This document shows, piece after piece, positions 47,117 to 49,773 of a DNA stretch of 49,773 bases; the stretch's first letter is position 1; every line of letters begins with the position of its first letter. The notes beneath the pieces are model-generated. The model was not told the origin of the DNA, searched no databases, and saw only the letters and a list, made by a program, of their open reading frames with translations. This DNA comes from CAZITB01 sp964542055 (GTDB lineage: Bacteria > Planctomycetota > Phycisphaerae > Sedimentisphaerales > CAMDDF01). The position numbers were made by a program, and so were the translations under genes. The stretch lies in contig CAZITB010000005.1 in the NCBI GenBank assembly GCA_964542055.1, forward strand, positions 1 through 49,773, in the 5' to 3' direction.

Positions 47117-47749
47117 ATGGGACGCTATTTAGGTTCAAGTTGTAAACTTTGTCGTCGCGAAGGTATTAAGTTAATGCTTAAAGGTACTAGATGCGAAAGT
47201 GCAAAATGTCCTATAGAAAAAAGAGAACGAAATGTCGCACCCGGTCAGCATGGCTGGCGCCGTGGTAAAATGAGTGATTTCGGTGTTCGTCTTCGTGAAA
47301 AACAAAAAGTTAAAAGGTACTATGGCCTTTTTGAACGCCAGTTCCAGAAATGTTATGAAAACGCAGATAAAATGCGTGGAAATACCGGTGAAAACCTTCT
47401 TATCTTACTTGAATCCAGGTTGGATAATGTGATTTACAAATTGAATTTTGCTCCTTCAAGAAAAGCTGCCAGAATGCTTATCAGCCAGGGACACATATAT
47501 CTAAATGGTAGAAAATGTGATATTGCAAGTTTAAAGGTTAAACCAGGCGATAGAATTACTCTGAAGAAATCTGAGAAAACTATGAAAAAAGTCAAAGAGC
47601 AACTGGAAAGCAATCCTAATTTCAGTGTTCAGGGTTGGCTCCAGCTCGATGCTGCAAAACCTGAAGCAACTGTAGTTGCTCTTCCTACCAGAGATGATAT
47701 TCAGATACCGATAGAAGAAAATCTTGTAGTTGAGTTCTGTTCAAAATAA
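47117..47749 (+). CDS. rpsD: Ribosomal protein S4, zinc-binding form
   Basis: A 210-residue primary 16S rRNA binder. The N terminus has Cys9, Cys12, Cys26 and Cys31 in the C+ (zinc) pattern, as in Thermus S4. The S4 RNA-binding domain LLESRLDNVIYKLNFAPSRKAARMLISQGH and HIYLNGRKCDIASLKVKPGD are clear. rpoA follows after 87 nt with no obvious promoter. Confidence 0.98.
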   Translation: MGRYLGSSCKLCRREGIKLMLKGTRCESAKCPIEKRERNVAPGQHGWRRGKMSDFGVRLREKQKVKRYYGLFERQFQKCYENADKMRGNTGENLLILLESRLDNVIYKLNFAPSRKAARMLISQGHIYLNGRKCDIASLKVKPGDRITLKKSEKTMKKVKEQLESNPNFSVQGWLQLDAAKPEATVVALPTRDDIQIPIEENLVVEFCSK

Positions 47750-47836
47750 ATTTTAATAGATGGCAAAATACAGATAGTGGATTTCGTGTTGGTCTGCGGT
47801 TTCTGCTGAGAACTTTGCCTGTTTAGGAGGCCTTGT

Positions 47837-48844
47837 ATGAGAATAACCTGGAGAGGTTTAGAATTACCGACAAGTATACAAAAAGATAATCAGATTGAAG
47901 ATGCCAATTACGGCCGCTTCTTCATAGAACCTTTCGAAAGAGGGTTTGGAACTACGATTGGAAACAGTCTAAGAAGAGTCCTGCTTTCTTCACTCGAAGG
48001 CAGTGCGGTAACATCTGTTAAGATTGATGGCGTTGACCATGAATTTACTACAATCGATGGAATCAAAGAAGATGTTACAGAAATCCTGTTGAATGTAAAA
48101 AGATTAATTCTGAGAAAAAAGTCTGATGAACCGAAAACTCTTTTTGTTAGTGCAACCAATGCGGGAAAGATCACCGCTGGTCAGATTGAATCAGATGCTT
48201 CTGTGGAAATTATCAATAAAGATCTTGTTATTGCCACTCTAACTGAAGATGTTGAATTCAATATGGAGCTGACAGTTGAAACCGGAAGAGGTTATTCGCC
48301 AGCCGCTGAAAGAATAATTGAATCAGAACGTTTTGATCAGGAAATTGGAAGAATAATCGTTGATGCTATTTATTCGCCGGTTTTAAGAGTAAGGTATAAA
48401 ACTGAAGATACCCGTGTAGGCCAAAAAACCAACTTCGATAAACTAGTATTGGAAATCTGGACCAATGGAACCGTAACACCTGATATGGCTCTTGTAGAAG
48501 CTGCTAAAATTTTACGCAAGCACATTAATCCTTTTGTGCAATACTTTGAAATGAGCCAGGAAACTGTCGAAGAAGAAATGGCACCTGAAAAGGGCGAAGA
48601 AAAAAGCGGTGTTGATGAAGAGCTAGCCTCAAAGTTGAACACTCCGGTTCAGGATATGGAACTTTCTGTGCGTGCCAACAATTGTCTTGAATCTATAAAT
48701 GTAAATACAGTTGGTGATTTAATTAAAATGCATGAATCTGATCTGCTTAAAGTACGCAGTTTCGGAAAAACTTGCCTTAGAGAAATAAAAAGAAAGCTCT
48801 CTGATATGGGACTTTCGCTCGGCATGACTGATATTGAAGTTTAA
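47837..48844 (+). CDS. rpoA: RNA polymerase alpha subunit
   Basis: A 335-residue subunit that starts polymerase assembly and contacts activators and UP elements. The N-terminal domain shows FIEPFERGFGTTIGNSLRRVLLSSL, and VEFNMELTVETGRGYSPA. The C-terminal domain (about 268-335) has LSVRANNCLESINVNTVGDL and SFGKTCLREIKRKLSDMGLSLGM. A strong AGGAGG (47825-47830) is spaced 6 nt from ATG 47837. Confidence 0.98.
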   Translation: MRITWRGLELPTSIQKDNQIEDANYGRFFIEPFERGFGTTIGNSLRRVLLSSLEGSAVTSVKIDGVDHEFTTIDGIKEDVTEILLNVKRLILRKKSDEPKTLFVSATNAGKITAGQIESDASVEIINKDLVIATLTEDVEFNMELTVETGRGYSPAAERIIESERFDQEIGRIIVDAIYSPVLRVRYKTEDTRVGQKTNFDKLVLEIWTNGTVTPDMALVEAAKILRKHINPFVQYFEMSQETVEEEMAPEKGEEKSGVDEELASKLNTPVQDMELSVRANNCLESINVNTVGDLIKMHESDLLKVRSFGKTCLREIKRKLSDMGLSLGMTDIEV

Positions 48845-48872
48845 TAACAATTAAGTATAGCAGGAATTTACT

Positions 48873-49316
48873 ATGCGTCATAGAATTGCAGGAAAACAAT
48901 TAAATAGAACAAGTTCTCACAGAACCGCTCTAAGAAGAAATCTTGCGTGTTCGCTTTTTGAACATGAAACTATCAGCACTACCATGCCAAAAGCAAAGGA
49001 TGTAAGAACTTTTGTCGAAAGACTTATTACAATTGCCAAAAAAGGTGACCTCGCTTCACGCAGAAGAGCAATAACTCTTTTAGGCGGAAATAAGGTTATC
49101 TACACGCAAAATGATGGCGATGTAGAAAAAACAGGTACTGTTGTAGGCAAACTCTTTAGTGAGATCGGCCCCAGGTATCTCGAAAGGCCCGGTGGATACA
49201 CCAGGATTGTCAAGCTTCCTAAGAAAAGACTTGGCGATAATGGTGAAGTTGTCCTTTTGCAGCTTGTAGGCGAGCAAAAGAAACCTGAAAAGAAATCTGA
49301 ATCAAAGAAAAAGTAA
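48873..49316 (+). CDS. rplQ: Ribosomal protein L17
   Basis: A 147-residue protein near the tunnel exit and the last gene of the alpha operon. MRHRIAGKQLNRTSSHRTALRRNLACSLFEHE and the C-terminal GPRYLERPGGYTRIVKL part are diagnostic. The end is a lysine/serine-rich tail (KPEKKSESKKK). The HIT gene begins 18 nt later and may be cotranscribed. Confidence 0.97.
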   Translation: MRHRIAGKQLNRTSSHRTALRRNLACSLFEHETISTTMPKAKDVRTFVERLITIAKKGDLASRRRAITLLGGNKVIYTQNDGDVEKTGTVVGKLFSEIGPRYLERPGGYTRIVKLPKKRLGDNGEVVLLQLVGEQKKPEKKSESKKK

Positions 49317-49334
49317 TCCTGCTTTGAGGCCGTA

Positions 49335-49773
49335 ATGAAAGATTGCATATTCTGCAAAATTGTTCAAGGCCAAATACCTGCTAATGTAGTTTACGAAGAT
49401 GATGCTTTTCTTGCTTTTCTTGATATAGGGCCTTTGAACGAAGGCCATACCTTGGTAATCCCTAAAGATCATTTTGATAATTTCGCCAGCTGTCCTGAAA
49501 ATGTTATTTCAGATTTGATGTTGGTTGTAAAAAAAGTGGCAAAATCAGTTCAAAAGAGCGTTAGCTCTGATGGTTATAACGTTCTTTGTAATAATGGTAA
49601 AGCCGCCGGGCAACTGGTTAATCATATCCATTTCCATATTATCCCAAGATACAGCGGCGACAGAGTTTTCAGTAAATGGGTATCAAAAGAATACCAACCC
49701 GGCCAGGCTGAATCGCTGTTCTGGCAGCGAGGTACCGATCGCCACGATGGTCAGCCCGATCACCGCCTCCGAC
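49335..49773 (+). CDS. HIT-family (histidine triad) hydrolase, 3' end suspect
   Basis: A nucleotide-binding hydrolase of the HINT/protein kinase C-interacting type. It begins MKDCIFCKIVQGQIPA with the zinc Cys4/Cys7 pair and contains YEDDAFLAFLDIGPLNEGHTLVIPK. The catalytic triad motif reads HIHFH at residues 97-101 (His97, His99, His101). The open frame runs off the window end, but from about codon 129 (49719) the sequence becomes GC-rich and does not look like HIT. The native protein is therefore known only to about residue 128. It starts 18 nt after rplQ. Confidence 0.9.
   Translation, partial: MKDCIFCKIVQGQIPANVVYEDDAFLAFLDIGPLNEGHTLVIPKDHFDNFASCPENVISDLMLVVKKVAKSVQKSVSSDGYNVLCNNGKAAGQLVNHIHFHIIPRYSGDRVFSKWVSKEYQPGQAESLFWQRGTDRHDGQPDHRLR
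49719..49773 (-). other. GC-rich chimeric tail encoding a CaCA antiporter motif on the minus strand
   Basis: The last 55 bases are about 65 percent G+C, unlike the rest of the window. Read on the minus strand they encode SEAVIGLTIVAIGTSLPE, the alpha-repeat motif of K+-dependent Na+/Ca2+ exchanger-like proteins (CaCA family, YrbG type). The motif stops right where the HIT frame stops making sense. This fits a misassembled or contaminant junction at about 49711-49721. Confidence 0.7.

Overview
The window is about 50 kb of bacterial chromosome, AT-leaning, with all genes but one on the plus strand. The best guess for the source is a planctomycete of the Phycisphaerae/Sedimentisphaerales kind. 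This rests on protein style (a C+ S4, a type Z S14, no L30 gene, secreted proteins carrying Asp-Pro-Asn linkers) and on the combination of a full Bat locus with the core translation super-cluster. It is an inference, not a proven assignment. One exact sigma70-type promoter (TTGACA, 18 nt, TATAAT) shows that normal vegetative promoter rules apply.

Region 1 (116-8888) is a compact Bat (Bacteroides aerotolerance) operon: moxR AAA+ ATPase, DUF58 protein, a short BatD-like membrane protein, BatA and BatB (membrane-anchored VWA proteins), BatC (TPR plus a Gln/Glu/Lys-rich tail), BatD, and BatE (TPR plus SH3-like). Most junctions overlap by 1-20 nt. The moxR gene is broken in this assembly by ten Ns flanked by non-MoxR sequence. 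Region 2 (8889-13106) has a hairpin-rich gap, then etfB, etfA and a long acyl-CoA dehydrogenase, ended by a clear terminator. Region 3 (13073-16992) holds a minus-strand glycine-zipper lipoprotein with its own consensus promoter and terminator, then dapB and a secreted HEAT-repeat protein.

Region 4 (16972-49316) is the transcription/translation super-cluster in one uninterrupted run: tRNA-Thr, tuf, rpmG, tRNA-Trp, secE, nusG, rplKAJL, rpoBC, rpsL, rpsG, fusA, then the S10, spc and alpha operons through rplQ, with secY, adk, map and infA in their usual places. Expected genes that are missing are a second tuf between fusA and rpsJ, and rpmD between rpsE and rplO. The fusA-rpsJ gap instead carries a candidate extended -10 promoter, a 36-codon ORF with a ribosome binding site, and hairpins.

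The most unusual protein is L22 (36843-37397). It carries about 70 extra N-terminal residues that resemble a Cro/CI-type helix-turn-helix domain fused to a normal L22 core. Other oddities are an L33 with three of its four zinc-ligand cysteines, an adenylate kinase LID with CxxC plus CxxxC, and S3 with a Gly/Pro/Arg-rich tail. The window ends in a HIT-family gene whose last 55 or so bases are GC-rich and read on the other strand as a conserved cation/Ca2+ antiporter motif, so the contig end is probably chimeric.
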